Source: Mycoplasmoidaceae bacterium (GTDB taxonomy: Bacteria > Bacillota_I > Bacilli_A > Mycoplasmatales > Mycoplasmoidaceae). Taken from it: a stretch of 64,000 nt of DNA. The stretch spans positions 1 to 64,000 of the forward strand of contig JAKSVP010000001.1 in NCBI GenBank assembly GCA_024427265.1, given 5' to 3'. The position numbers were made by a program, and so were the translations under genes. Below are positions 42,684-54,778 of the stretch, piece by piece (positions within the stretch are counted from its first letter, which is position 1; every line of letters begins with the position of its first letter). Under the pieces are notes generated by a model. The model was not told the origin of the DNA. It was given only the letters and a program-made list of their open reading frames with translations, and searched no databases.

Positions 42684-43391
42684 ATGGCAGAAATAATTAC
42701 CAAGGGATATTTAATTGCAAGGAATGACTATCAAATGTTTGATGAAGTCATAACTTTCATTAATGAATTTGGTAACAAATTCGTTTGTTTAGCTCAAGGG
42801 ACAAAACGAATTGAAAGTCATAATGCTAGACATATGCAACTTGGTAACTATTGTGAGTTTCAATTTTTCTTAGCAAGAAATGAAGATAAGATGTCTAAAC
42901 TAATGAAAGTTAATGCCCTAGAAAAAGTTGAATGACCAAACTTTAGACAAAGTCTAATTACATTAAACTCATTAGCTGATCAATTAGTTTATCCCAACAC
43001 TAAAAACTTTAAGTTTTATGAATCAATGAGAAAATATGCCATTGATAAAAAATGTCCTGATGCTAAAGCCGAACTAATAGTTTTAAGAAACTATTGTAAA
43101 TTAGCGGGAATAGATTTGCATGTTGATGATTGTGTTATTTGTCACAACCACCACATTAAAACGATTTCATTTCAAAAACATGGTTTGCTATGTGGACAAT
43201 GTTTTGAAAAATCAGATGATCATGAATTTAGCCTAGAGTTTTCTAAATTAGTATTCCATCTTTTTAAAGATGAATATGATAAGATGGATAAGTATGAGGA
43301 CCATTACATTCCCCTAATTTCCCATCTTAAACAATATATTACAGATAATAATGGAACATACTTTGCTAGAAAGAAAAAAAGAACTATATAG
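42684..43391 (+). CDS. recO: DNA repair protein RecO
   Basis: A 235-residue RecO-like protein with an N-terminal OB fold (TKGYLIARNDYQMFDEVI, CLAQGTKR) and a helical C-terminal domain with a Cys cluster (CVICHNHH, LLCGQC), as in zinc-containing RecO proteins. It anneals ssDNA and works with RecR (39155). Sequence similarity is weak, but the position directly after era is the conserved Firmicute order. The stop codon lies inside the following hairpin. Confidence 0.85.
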
Positions 43392-43407
43392 TTCTTTATT
43401 TTTTTAA
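43378..43407 (+). terminator. Intrinsic terminator containing the recO stop codon
   Basis: Perfect palindrome AAAGAACT-ATAT-AGTTCTTT (43378-43397) followed by T-rich sequence. The TAG stop (43389-43391) is inside it. Confidence 0.72.
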
Positions 43408-43444
43408 TATGTATAATATATATACATTTAGAAAAGGATTAATA

Positions 43445-43675
43445 ATGACTCCCATTGCAATAGTAATGTTTGTGTTTGGTGGAATAGCACTACTAGTAGG
43501 GCTATTATTATCTGGTAGTGGTACAGGTGCTGGACTTAATGCGCAAGCTGGTCAAGACCTTGAATTATTCAAGAAAACAAAAGATCGTGGATTTGTAAAA
43601 ATTTTACAAATCATAATGTTTCTCATTACATTAATATTATTAGGTTTAGGTATCGCATTATTATTTGTTAAATAA
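43445..43675 (+). CDS. secG: Protein translocase subunit SecG
   Basis: A 76-residue membrane protein with two TM helices (about 3-22 and 51-74) and a short glycine-rich loop (LLSGSGTGAGLNAQAGQD), typical of SecG, part of SecYEG. The upstream in-frame ATG at 43409 would add 12 residues without a signal; 43445 is chosen because the TM begins there and AAAGGA lies about 6 bases before. secG-rnr-smpB is a conserved gene order and supports the call. Confidence 0.85.
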   Translation: MTPIAIVMFVFGGIALLVGLLLSGSGTGAGLNAQAGQDLELFKKTKDRGFVKILQIIMFLITLILLGLGIALLFVK

Positions 43676-43676
43676 T

Positions 43677-45833
43677 ATGCAAAACAAAAAACCTGATTAT
43701 TACAAACAAATATTAGAGATAGTTGCTAAAGAAGGAAAAAGACCAATACCTATTGGTATTATTCTTCGCAAACTCTCAAATAAAGAACATGGTGTTGATA
43801 AGAATATATTCTTCAAGAATATTCAATCATTAATAAATTCAGCACAACTTATAAAGTTAAGAAATGGCAAACTAGTTTTAGGATACCCTAAAGCTGATGT
43901 TGACATGTCTAAGATCTTCAAAGGTGTAATTAGAATAAATTCTAAGTTGGCTGGATTTATTACTGAAGAAGGAAAAGAAGATTCTGGATACTTTGTTCAT
44001 AAAACAAATTTAGGTGGTGCACTAGATGGTGACACTGTTGAATTTGCTTTATTAAAGATGGACAGTCCAGGTAAAGACCTAAAGGATGCTAAAGTACTAA
44101 AAGTACTTAAACATGCAAAAGGTTTTTATGTTGGATGTTTTAAATCTGATGGTGAACACTATCAAGTAGAAACTGATGATAAGAAAATGTACCTTCCAAT
44201 AAAATTGGAAGATACTACTGGATTGACTAATGGAACAAAGTTCTTATATACAGTAGTTAAGTTTACTGAAACTGAAGCAATTTGTAAAGTTGCTAAAGTC
44301 ATTGGACATATTAATGATGTAGGTACAGACATTTTATCTATTGTCTATGACAATGGTATTGAACCAGAATTCCCTGATGAAGTTATAGATTATGCTAACA
44401 AACTAAAGCTTGATATTAATGAAGAAGAAAAAGCTTTAAGAAAAGATTTAACAGATTTAGATATTGTTACAATTGACCCAGCAACATCAAAAGACTTTGA
44501 TGATGCTGTATATTGTGAGCAATTAGAAGACGGAACATATAGACTATACGTCTCTATTGCCGATGTAAGTCATTATGTAAAGATGAATTCTTGTTTAGAC
44601 TTGGAAGCATTAAAAAGAGGATGTTCTACTTATTTAGTAGATAGAGTTATTCCAATGCTTCCTCATAATCTATCTGATGATTTATGTTCATTAAATCCTA
44701 ATGTTCCAAGATTAGCATTAACTTGCGAAATGGTAATTGATAAGAAAGGATCTTTCTTAGATATTAAAACTTATCCATCAATTATTAAATCACACAGAAG
44801 ATTTAGCTATGATGAAGTTAATGCTTTCTTTGAGGGAAGAGATAAACTAGAAAAAGATACTGAAGCAATTAGAAAGATGTTATTAACATCTAGAAAGCTT
44901 CATGACATCTTATATACAATGAAAAAGAACAGAGGGTATGTAGAACTTGAAATACCTGAAGTTAAGATTATTGTTAACGAAAAGTGTGAACCAATTGAAA
45001 TTAAATTAAGGGAGACTGGTACAGCTCAATCTATGATTGAAGACTTCATGGTTGCAGCAAATGAAGCTGTAACTATTGAAGCAATTAAAGTTAAGTGACC
45101 TTTTGTTTATCGTGTTCATGGTGAACCAAAAGCTGAACGTGTTGAGATGTTCAAAGTTGAAGCAAAAAAACTTAACTTTAAGTTACCAGCTGGAGATTTA
45201 TCAATTACACCTAAGTCAATGTCTAACTGACTAATTAATAATGCTGACAATCCAAACTTAGACTTAGTTAGCATATTAATGCTAAGAACAATGGCTAAGG
45301 CAGAATATGATACTAAGAACATTGGACACTTTGGTCTAGCAAGTAAAAACTATACACACTTTACTAGTCCAATTCGTAGATATCCAGACTTAGTAGTTCA
45401 TCGTTTATATTGAATGTATCTTTTCAATAGAAAAGCATATACAGATGATGATCGAAAGAAATTAGTAGAAATGCTAAAAGAATATTGTGATAAGTCTAAT
45501 GAAGCAGAACTTAGAGCAATACAAACCGAAAGAGATGTTAATGCTCTTAAGTTTGCTCAATATATGAAAGATCATATAGGTGAAGAATTTGATGTTAGAG
45601 TTTCAGCTGTAACTAAGTTTGGATGTTTTGTAGAGCTTCCAAATACTATTGAAGGTCTTATCAAATTAGCTAATTTAAAAGATGATTTCTATACATATGA
45701 TGAAAGGAATTTCCAATTAATTGGAAAAAATTCTAATAAGATAATTACATTAGGTACTAGATTCAGAGCAAAGTGTATTAGTGCTGACATGAATGAAAGA
45801 AGAATTGAATTTGAAGTAGTTCATAGAAAGTAA
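43677..45833 (+). CDS. rnr: Ribonuclease R
   Basis: A 718-residue 3'-5' exoribonuclease. N-terminal winged-helix and cold-shock-like domains come first ([30 protein letters not shown]). The RNB catalytic domain runs from about 260, with [15 protein letters not shown] carrying the catalytic aspartates, and ends in [19 protein letters not shown]. The C-terminal S1 domain is near 630-715 ([19 protein letters not shown]). It degrades structured RNA and acts with SmpB/tmRNA; smpB is the next gene. Several TGA(Trp) codons are read through. Confidence 0.96.
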
Positions 45834-45834
45834 T

Positions 45835-46269
45835 ATGAAAATTCTTGTTAACAACAAAAAAGCTTTATTCAATTATGCAATCATAGATAAATATGAGTGT
45901 GGTATTTCTTTATGAGGAGCAGAAGTAAAATCGCTTGTGCAAGCACAAGCTACATTAGATGAAGCTTTTGTTGTCTTTAGAAATAATGAAGCATTTGTTT
46001 TGAATATGCACATCACTCCTTGAAAGCAATCAAACTTAAAAGGTGATGATGCTGTTAGAACAAGAAAATTGTTATTACATAAGAATGAAATTCTTAAGAT
46101 TCAAAATTATGTTAAAAAGAACAAAGCAACAGTTATTCCTTTAAATATTCATTTTGAACACGGCAAAATAAAATTAACTATTGCCACAGCAAAACGTAAA
46201 AATGCATCTGACAAACGTGAAACTAAAAAGAAAAAAGATGCACAAAGAGAAATTAAAAAGTTTATTTAA
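45835..46269 (+). CDS. smpB: SsrA-binding protein SmpB
   Basis: A 144-residue tmRNA partner in ribosome rescue. It shows NKKALFNYAIIDKYECGISLWGAEVKSL, RTRKLLLHKNEI and VIPLNIHFEHGKIKLTIATAKRK, then a Lys/Arg-rich tail starting KKKKDAQREIKKF, all diagnostic. It starts one base after the rnr stop. Its last eight bases overlap the end of the convergent tatD gene. Confidence 0.97.
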
Positions 46270-47038
46270 TTCCAAAGAAGTTAACAGCATTAGCTGTTAC
46301 TTTTTTAATTAATTCTTCTTTAGACATTTGTAAATGGTTAGCAATACCATTTGCTACAAACTCAACATAACTTGGTAAATTAGTTTTACCACGATATGGT
46401 TCAGGAGCCAACCACGGCCCATCAGTTTCAACCATCATTCTATCTAACGGAATAACTTTAATCGATTCATGCAATGCTTTAGCATTCTTAAATGTAATAA
46501 TACCTGGAATAGAAATCATAAATCCAGCATCAATATATTTCTTTGCTCAAGCTGTGTCTTTTGCAAAACAATGAATTCAAACTTTGTTTGGGTTCTTCAC
46601 CATCTTTAAGATTTTAAAACAATCATCTTCAGCATCACGAACATGAATACAAACTGGTAAATTGTATTTATTTACAACTTCTAGCTGCTTTTTAAAGAAT
46701 AGAATTTGTTTTTCTTTATCATAATGTTCGTAATGATAATCTAAACCAATTTCTCCTCAAGCTACAACAACATCTTTATTTTGTAAATAAAGTTGTTCTA
46801 GTTTATCTATATCACTTAGATCTTTGCAATTGTCAGGGTGAATGCCAATTGTAGCAAAGATTTGACCTTTATATTTCTTTGCTTGTTCAACTGCTATTTT
46901 TGAGTCTTCTACATTAGTACCAACAGCATTTCAAACAATATTTCTATCTTTACAAATAGAAACAATATTGTCTAAATCTTTTATCATGGGGTCCATATTT
47001 GTATGAGTATGGACATCGTATAAAAATATGTTCTTCAT
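46262..47038 (-). CDS. tatD: TatD-family metal-dependent deoxyribonuclease
   Basis: A 258-residue metal-dependent hydrolase of the TatD family. It has the N-terminal metal-binding YDVHTHTN, then ATIGIHPDN, AWGEIGLDYHYE (with the bridging Glu), PVCIHVRDAEDD and the closing MVETDGPWLAPEPYRGK. It likely acts as a 3'-5' exonuclease in repair or RNA turnover. TGA(Trp) codons are read through. The ends of tatD and smpB overlap by 8 bases. An 11-bp palindrome lies 2 bases upstream of its ATG. Confidence 0.93.
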
Positions 47039-47040
47039 AT

Positions 47041-47067
47041 CTTATATTATTTATATAATAATATAAG
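47041..47067. repeat. 11-bp perfect inverted repeat directly upstream of tatD
   Basis: CTTATATTATT / AATAATATAAG around TATAT, ending 2 bases before the tatD ATG. It is AT-rich, so it could be an operator, overlapping -10-like elements on both strands, or chance. Confidence 0.5.
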
Positions 47068-47150
47068 ATAGATTAATAAGTTAATAAGTTTTTGCGCAAT
47101 AAAAAATCGATTTTTAACTTAATGATTTATTAAGCCACGAACATAATAGA

Positions 47151-47236
47151 GCTCGAGTGGCGGAATGGCAGACGCGATAGACTCAAAATCTATTGAAGGT
47201 AACTTCTTATGGGTTCAAGTCCCTTTTCGAGCACCA
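47151..47236 (+). tRNA. tRNA-Leu, anticodon CAA
   Basis: A class II tRNA of 86 bases including encoded CCA (47234-47236). The acceptor stem is GCTCGAG / TTCGAGC (one G-U pair). The anticodon stem ATAGA / TCTAT frames loop CTCAAAA, giving anticodon CAA, which reads UUG. The extra arm lies around GAAGGTAACTTC, and the T loop is TTCAAGT. CATAAT at about 47142 may be its -10. The 112 bases between tatD and the tRNA hold no other gene I can see. Confidence 0.95.
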
Positions 47237-47260
47237 TTTAAACAATTTAGGTATTTATAA

Positions 47261-49165
47261 ATGAAAACTAAAAAAGTTAAAACATTAGTAAAGAAGCCTA
47301 TGAGAGTTAAATGACCGTTAAATAAATTTATAAATAAATTTTTTATTTACAACTTATTTTTAACGCTTGGTATTGTAATGATTATCTTGTCAATTGTTTG
47401 TCAAGGTGTCTTTAATGGCGATCAAGCAAAAATAACTGGTAACATCGTTGCCTCATCCCTAGTAACGGGAGCAGGTTTAATTGGTGGGTTAGTTTACTCT
47501 ATCCTTCTTACTAAAAAGAGTGAGGAACCGTTAGAGCAAGATTATGCTAACTTAACGAAATGATTCTTCTGAGTACCTGTTTTAGGTATGGTTTTCGACA
47601 AAATCTGAAAATCAAAAGAAAAGAAGTTAAGTTATGGTTTAAAGTTAAAACAAAATCCTAACTTTAAAAAACCAAGAACAAAATTGCCTAATGCGGTTTC
47701 AATCATCTTCGCTGCTTTAATTTGCATGGTGTTTGTAATTTGACTACTATATTTAGCAGGCGTTTTACAAACTTCAGAAACCAACGCAGTACCTGGAATT
47801 TTGGATATCTTCTTAAAACCTCTTCAAGGTTTTGCTGGATATACAAATAAAGCTGGTAACTACGTTAAGGGTGCTGGTGCTATCATCATTTTCTTGTTAG
47901 TATTTAACGGATCAATGACGCTAGTTAACGATGCACACGCTATTGAAGCAGGTGTTGGATCTTTATTAAGAAGATTAAAAGGAAAAGAATTTATTCTAAT
48001 CCCTATCTTAATGTTGATCCTAGCTATTTGTGGTTCTACATTTAACATGTGTGAACAATTACTACCTTTATTCTTAGTAATGATTCCAATGATGTATGCT
48101 GCAGGATACGATGCTATGACAGGTTTCATGCTTCTATTCTTATCAGCAGGTGTGGGTGTTATGGGATCAACTGTAAACCCAGTATTAATCGGAATATCTG
48201 TAGATGCACTTAACTCTACAGTTCCACCAGAAATGAAAATTGCATTGATGGATGGTATTACATGAAGATTAGTAATGTTTGCTGCATTAACAGTTACATC
48301 TATTGTATGTACAATGTTATATGCAAGAAAAGTTAAAAAGAACCCAATGAAGTCATGTGTATATTTATCTCAACAAGATTTCAAAGCTAAATATACATTT
48401 GATAAAGATGCACTTCCTCCCATGACTAAGAAACGTAAATGAACACTTATAGTGTTTGGTATTGCTTTCATAATCATGATCCTAGGATTCATTGATTGAA
48501 ATAAGATCTGTGGATTTACTGGATTCATTGATGCAAACAACTGGTTAGCTCAAAACTTCCCATTCTTGACATCAATGGGAGCTATTGGTTCTTGACAAAT
48601 GCTAGAAGCAGGTATGGTATTCTTTACTGCTGCTATCATTATCGGAGCTATTAACTGACAAGGTGCAAACCACTGATTCTCTGTATTCTACAAAGGATGC
48701 AAGGACTTCATTGGTGTAGCATTCATTATTGCTACAGCTAAAGGTCTATCATTTACAATGGTTGACTCTGGTTTAAACTCAGTTATTTCTAATGGATTAG
48801 GTACTGCCCTTAAGGCAATGCCTCCAGTAGGTGGAATCTTGATGATCTTCTTAGTAACTACATTACTAACAATCTTCATTCCTTCATGTTCTGGTCTTGC
48901 ATCAGCCATGATGCCAACTATTGGTGGCGCCGTAGCAAGTTTAGGTGGAACAATTCCATTATCTGGTGCCGTAACTGCATTTGCAGCCGGTATGGGATGA
49001 ATGAACGTTGTAACTCCTACATCTATGGCTCTTCCATTCCTAGAAGTAAGCAAGATGGAACTAGCTGACTACTTCAAAGCTGCTTGAAAGCAAATCGTTG
49101 CAATTCTAATTGTCGGTGTTGCTTTACTAGCTGTTGGAGCTTACATGCCAGCTGGAATGTTCTAG
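47261..49165 (+). CDS. YfcC-type (DcuC/ArcD-related) membrane carrier
   Basis: A 634-residue protein with about 13-14 TM helices. It resembles YfcC-family transporters: ICGSTFNMCEQLLPLFLVMIP, GVMGSTVNPVLIG and the C-terminal FIPSCSGLASAMMPTIGG plus GWMNVVTPTSMALPFL. Members are thought to carry amino acids, for example as antiporters, or C4-dicarboxylates; the substrate is not clear. It begins 24 bases after the tRNA-Leu and may be read from the same promoter. The N-terminal Lys-rich segment is unremarkable. pepD follows after a terminator, suggesting a link to peptide and amino-acid use. Confidence 0.82.
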
Positions 49166-49185
49166 TAGATAAACCAAAAATAAAG

Positions 49186-49220
49186 ATAAAAGTATTGTTT
49201 ACAATACTTTTATTTTTTTA
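49186..49220 (+). terminator. Intrinsic terminator after the YfcC-type carrier
   Basis: A 12-bp stem ATAAAAGTATTG / CAATACTTTTAT with loop TTTA and a T-run. Confidence 0.85.
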
Positions 49221-49257
49221 TAATATATAAACACAAGCTAATCTGAAAGGATTATTT

Positions 49258-50745
49258 ATGGAAATTAGAGAAATAGAAAACATTGAACCAAAAGAAGTGA
49301 TGTCTTGGTTTAAAAAAATATGTGCAATACCTCATGGATCTTACCATGAAGCTGCTTTATCTAAATGATTGGCAGAACAATGTAGAAAAGCTGGATGTGA
49401 AGTTCAAACCTTCCCATCAGGTATGATTCTTGCAAAACAAAAAGCTACACCAGGTTGTGAAGAATGACCTACAGTTTTGCTTCAATCACACATGGATATG
49501 GTTCTTGCTAAAACAGATAAAACAGATATTGATATGGTTAAAGAACCTATTACACCATATTATGATACTGAATCTGGACAAATTAGAGCAGATCATACAT
49601 CTTTAGGTGGTGATGATGGTATTGGTGTTGCTTCGCAACTTGCTATTATGTACAACCCAAAAATCATTCATGGACCAATTGAACACTTATTTACTGTTTG
49701 TGAAGAAGACCAACCAGGTAAATGTGTAATTGAAGAATTACCTAGTGGAGCATTAACGGCTAAATATTATTTAAACATTGACGCTGAAAGGCTTGATGAA
49801 CTAACTTATGGTGGAGCAGGATGTTCAACATTAAAGTATGATTGTAAGTTTAAACAAGTTGATCTCAAACCAAACCTACAAGCTTACAATGTTTCATTAA
49901 CAGGTTTAACAGGTGGACACTCTGGTAACGACGTAGTAAGACCACACATTAATGCTATAGCATTCTTGGCACAATGTTTGGTTGACTTTAGTATGTTAAA
50001 CAAAACAAACATTTCTATTTCTAAATTTGATGGTGGACCAATCAATAACTCTTTACCAGTTTATGCAAAGATTGATTTATTAATGGAACCAAAACAATTT
50101 GAAAAGTTCAAACGTTTTGCTATTAACCAATTAATTCTTGCTAAGAGAGTTGCTCAAAAGCAAGAAGAGAATGCAGTATTAGCTTTTGAAAAAGTTGATA
50201 ATCCTAAGAAAGTTTATTCAATTGATGATTCAATGAAAATTTTATTATTTGCTTCATTAGCTCCTAACAAAGTTTTCACTCAAGCTTTAGGAGAAAACAA
50301 AATGTTTTCTTCATCTAACTTAGGATTTATTAGTGCTGATAATGGAAATTTAAAAATTGACTTTAAAGTTAGAAGCTTCATTGATGGGGAAGTTCAAAGA
50401 ACAGTTAGAAAAATTCAATCATTAGGTTCACTTTTAGGATTCAAAAACTGTACACAACAAGGTCAATTAATGGCTTTCATTAATGATATTAAACATAATA
50501 CTGCTGCACAAATTTGAAGTGAAACTTATAAAGAAGTTACAGGTGAAAAAGTTAAGTTTATTGCAGTAGCAGGTGGACTTGAATGCGCAATCATTTGTGC
50601 TAAGAACCCAACAATGGTTGCTAATGCAATTAGTATTAACACGACTCTATTTAACTGTCACTCTCCTGCTGAAGGATTTAGCGTACCAGATACAGTTAAG
50701 TTCTGAAAGATTTTAAAAGGTACGTTAGCTAAGCTAAAAGAGTAG
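49258..50745 (+). CDS. pepD: Aminoacyl-histidine dipeptidase (PepD, M20 family)
   Basis: A 495-residue M20-type dipeptidase hydrolysing Xaa-His and other dipeptides in the cytosol. Metal and catalytic residues are visible in LLQSHMDMV, TSLGGDDGIGVA and FTVCEEDQPGK. The dimerisation lid follows GLTGGHSGNDV, and the C-terminal metal residue is in NCHSPAEGF. Length matches PepD. SD-like AAAGG lies before the ATG. yebC begins 9 bases after the stop. Confidence 0.93.
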
Positions 50746-50754
50746 GAGTTTAAC

Positions 50755-51462
50755 ATGCCACGTAAACATCTAGTTGCTAGTCAAACAAATAAAAAGCAAC
50801 AAATGCAAGCCAAGATTTGACTAAAGCTTGCAAAAGAAATTAAAGCAGCAGCAAAAGTTGGTGGACCAAACATTGATGCCAACCCAAGATTGAAGGCTGC
50901 AGTTGATAAAGCATTAGCTAACAATTTATCAAGAGAATCTATTGAACGTAATATTTCTGGAGCTGCAAAAGATCCAGCAAATATGACAAGCGTAGTTTAT
51001 GAATGTTATGGACCAAATGGAACACAATTCATAGTTACTGCTTTAACTGATAATACTAATAGAACAGCAAGCAACCTAAGAGGTTATCTTGGAAAGATAA
51101 ATGGTCAAATTGCAAGACCTAATTCAGTTAAAATTTTCTTTGATAACTATGCTGAATTCATCTTATTAAAAAATGCAAAAACAAATGAAGATAGCATTCT
51201 TGAATCACTACTAGCATTCAATGTTGTTGATATCAAAGAACATGAAGACAACTATGAAGTATTAGTTGATCCTAACCAATTCTATGATGCTAAGAAAGCA
51301 TTAGTTGATGCTGGATTTAGCATTCACTCTGGTGAAGTTAAATTAGTAGCACAAGACAAGAAAGATATAACTGATGAAAAGACATTAGAAAAGTTAGAAC
51401 GTTTCTTAGATTCTTGTGAAGACGATGATGACATTCAATCAGTTGTTCACAACTTACTATAA
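50755..51462 (+). CDS. yebC: YebC/PmpR family DNA-binding/translation regulator
   Basis: A 235-residue YebC-family protein. Typical parts are IWLKLAKEIKAAAKVGGPNI, NLSRESIERNISGA, VVYECYGPNGTQFIV and DNTNRTASNLRGYLGK. Members were called transcription factors, and some have since been linked to relief of ribosome stalling. The first residues (MPRKHLVASQTNKKQQ) differ from the common MAGHSKW start. The SD overlaps the pepD stop. Its own stop touches the following terminator. Confidence 0.94.
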
Positions 51463-51490
51463 ATAAAGGCGAGTTCGCCTTTATTTTTTA
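51461..51490 (+). terminator. Intrinsic terminator after yebC
   Basis: A 10-bp stem AAATAAAGGC / GCCTTTATTT with loop GAGTTC and a T-run. It overlaps the TAA stop (51460-51462). Confidence 0.85.
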
Positions 51491-51552
51491 TAATTATTAT
51501 CTTTTTTATAATTAAAATGTTTTATCTATATAATAGATAAACAAATATAAAT

Positions 51553-53685
51553 ATGAATTTCACATACTTTAAATTTCTATTTATAAATACAATCAAAAGA
51601 AAACCTGTATGAATTACATGGTTACTTTTCCTTTTTACTTGCACAAGTTTTATTATTATTGTTCCAGCTGCAGTAAAAATGAACACATTGGAAGTTTGAG
51701 CTAACACAACATTAGCAATTGCTCAAACATTTATGGGTATGGTGGCTGCATTATTTACAGCAGTTTTAGCCATTAACGTTTTCAAAGATACAAACGAGGA
51801 AGGCACAGAACTAATTATTATTTCTAAACCTATCTCAAGAATAAAAATTGTATTTACTAAATTTTTATTATTTGGGTTCTTCTGTTTGATGATTAACTTG
51901 TCAACAGTACTTTTATCAGTATTTACTATTTTCTTGCCGAAAACAGAACCTAGATTTTATGTTGGTTTATTAGTATCTATGTTTATAGGTAACGCAGTTA
52001 CATTTGCGGTTTTTGGATCTATTTCAATTTTATTAACTGTTAAATTTGCTAAAGTTGGAGTTATTGTTGCCAACGTTATTATTTCGTTAATATTCTTAAT
52101 CTATCAAACATTAACTTTATTTGTTTTCGCAACACCAGCAAAATTGCTTGATGATAATAAAATGACTGCAGCAAGTTATATCATCCATCAACGTGATACC
52201 AATACTGGTGATTATGAAGAAAAAGAAGTAGTTAATTTCTCACCTGCTGAAATTGAAGCAGGACAAGAACATCCATGTCATGCTAAAAACTGAAGAGAAA
52301 TGGAAGAGTTCTGAGATACACAAATTATGGCTAAGGATATTACACCAATTTTAAATATCACAGACTTAGCTGGACAAATCTCATTAACTTATCAATCTTA
52401 TAGTACAAATGAATTTGCTCATAGACAAGCACAAAGAATGTTTGCCATTTCGAGATTCTATAACTATAAGTTAACTTCTCCTGCTAGTCCTGAACTTTAT
52501 AGAACAGATCAAATTCCAAGAAAAGAAAATTTATTGTGACTTTATACAGATTATCAAGAATACCCAATAGAACTTCTTGGAATCACAATTTATCTACCAT
52601 CATCGATTGGTTTTGAGGGTATAGAGCCACTTAGTGCAACAAGACTAAGAGGATTTACTGATAGAATTCCAATAGCTCTAATTAGATCTAAAGAATTATT
52701 ATCTGCAAGAGATGTTTTCTTTGAAAAAGAAGATTGAAATAGATACAAAGCCGGATTTGACGAGATGTACGAAAAGATTTTTGATTATCATAACTATGAA
52801 ATCCCTAACAACTACAATTATGTTGATTATCCAATAGTTTTCTGTTCAACTTCTAAAAATCTAGATAAATATTATCAACTAGTTTGAGGGTCATTAACAG
52901 GACATGCATCAGAAGTATTTGATTCGTCCATAAAAACAAATCTAGATAATTTTGACTTTGATGTAAAAACTGTCAATGATTTAAATGATCGTTTCATGCA
53001 ATTTAAACATTATGTTTATTGATTAATATTAAATGAACAAAGAGACATTTTATTGAATGGTGTAGCAGATGAAACGCCTATTGCTGATTCGGGTGAAACT
53101 GAAAGAACCATCAAGCATTCAGTATATGAAGAAGCTGTGGAATCAGGATTATTAACATCACTAGGTATAGAATATGATGAACATGACGATCCACAACCAT
53201 CATCATGATTAATGAGATACAATCCCTTATCGTACTTTAGTTTGTTAGATCCTAATACACAAGCTCCAGCAATCGATTGAATTTATCATACATATGAAGA
53301 AGAAAAGAAAGTGGTAGAAGCACATATTGCTGATCCAGACGATCAAGTTCCATTCCTATCTTCATGTGCTTTAGCTAAATTTCAAAAACAATGCAAGATT
53401 TTTAATTATGTTTGTGATGTTAACGAAAAATATTTATTTACAGATCTAGATAATTACAAGAGAACAACTAAATATTCTGGTCATGCATTCATGGCCAGTG
53501 ATAACTGATACCCAGGAATTGTTACACAATTCTCTCCAGTACCAATTGGACAAAACATGCAATACTTCTTCTATGAAGCACAACCAACAGTTAAGTATTG
53601 AATATTTGCAGTAATTTGAGGAGTTATTTCAATTTGCTTATTTACTGCTGGAGCAATTGTTTACAACAAATACGATGTTAAATAG
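51553..53685 (+). CDS. ABC-2-type transporter permease with a large extracytoplasmic domain (subunit A)
   Basis: A 710-residue protein. About six TMs lie in the first 215 residues, including LIVSKP-like TELIIISKPISRIKIV and YVGLLVSMFIGNAVTFAVFG. About 430 hydrophilic residues follow and are presumably outside the cell. A single C-terminal TM (IFAVIWGVISICLFTAGAIV) ends in a short tail. It is paralogous to the permease at 54771, with the same layout. It makes a heterodimeric exporter with the ATPase at 53696. The substrate is unknown. TATAAT at 51529 gives a leader of about 11 bases without SD. Confidence 0.82.
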
Positions 53686-53695
53686 AGGTGATATT

Positions 53696-54778
53696 ATGAC
53701 AAATGAATCAAAACAAATAATTAAACAAAATAAGAAAAACTTAAAATTGTTTACAAAAACATTTAAGAGACTTTTTATAAATAAACAAAATACAAAATCA
53801 GGTATTGCTCATTACAAACAAATGAGAGTTAAACCTATTTTGTTTGTAGAAAACCTTTATAAAAAATATCCTGGTAAGAAGAAACCAACCATTAATAACA
53901 TCTCATTTAACGTATATCCTGGACAATTTCATGCGTTCATTGGTGCTAATGGTGCAGGAAAGACCACATCAATTAAATCAATCATTGCTGCCTATGCTAG
54001 ATGATCTGGTACAGTTTTAATTAATGGAATGAAGAATACATCTATTGAAGCAAAGAAATCTTTAGGGTACATTCCTGAAAATGCTCGTTTCCCTCAAAGA
54101 ATGAGCTGTTATTCATACTTAGTATGAATGGCTAAACTTTCAGGTTTATCTGGATATGAAGCAAAACGTTTTGCTAAAACTAGATTAACTGATTTAAATA
54201 TGTGAAACCTAAGAGGCAAATCACCTAACTCATTCTCTTCAGGTCAAAAGAAGAAAGTATTATTAGCTCAAGCATTAATTAATAATCCTCAAGTATTAGT
54301 AATGGATGAACCTGCTGCTAACCTTGACCCTAAAGCTAGACTTGAATTGTTTGATACTTTAGGAAAATTAACAAGAGAAGGTAAAGCTATCTTTATATCT
54401 AGTCACGTTCTAGCAGAACTTGATAGATATGCTAATGCAGCAACTATCCTAGATGGTGGCAAGATTGTCTTTACAGGAACAACAAAACAACTATTTAACA
54501 AGTATGCTGATAGAAAATTAAGTGTCGCAGTTTCTGATCCAAACAAACTTAAGAGATTCTTAAAATCAAAAGAAATTGATTACAAGATTAATGATATTTC
54601 AGGAAACTTTATTATTAATTTCCAAACAAAACAACAAGAAATTGACTTTTTACAATTAATTCAAAAATCAAATATCCAACTTCTTTCATTTAATGAAGTA
54701 GGAAATAAATTAGATGATATCTATAAGAAGCTAATTAAATTTGGATCTGTAGATACAATGGAAGGAAATAATGGCTAA
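53696..54778 (+). CDS. ABC transporter ATPase of the ABC-2 export operon
   Basis: A 360-residue ATPase. A basic N-terminal segment of about 45 residues precedes the nucleotide-binding domain: Walker A GANGAGKTT, Q-loop LGYIPENARFP, signature FSSGQKKKV, Walker B VLVMDEPAANLDP and H-loop ISSHV. The C-terminal 100 residues form the extra domain common in BcrA/CcmA-like ATPases. It is coupled to its partners: SD AGAGGTG sits in the end of subunit A, and its stop overlaps the subunit B ATG by 8 bases. The start at 53696 is preferred over an upstream ATG at 53657 inside subunit A. Confidence 0.92.

Noticed and set aside
47102..47115. AAAAATCGATTTTT palindrome before the tRNA as a terminator or attachment site
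   Set aside because: It is short and AT-rich, has no loop, and no mobile element or duplicated tRNA end is present. It is likely chance or a minor structure.
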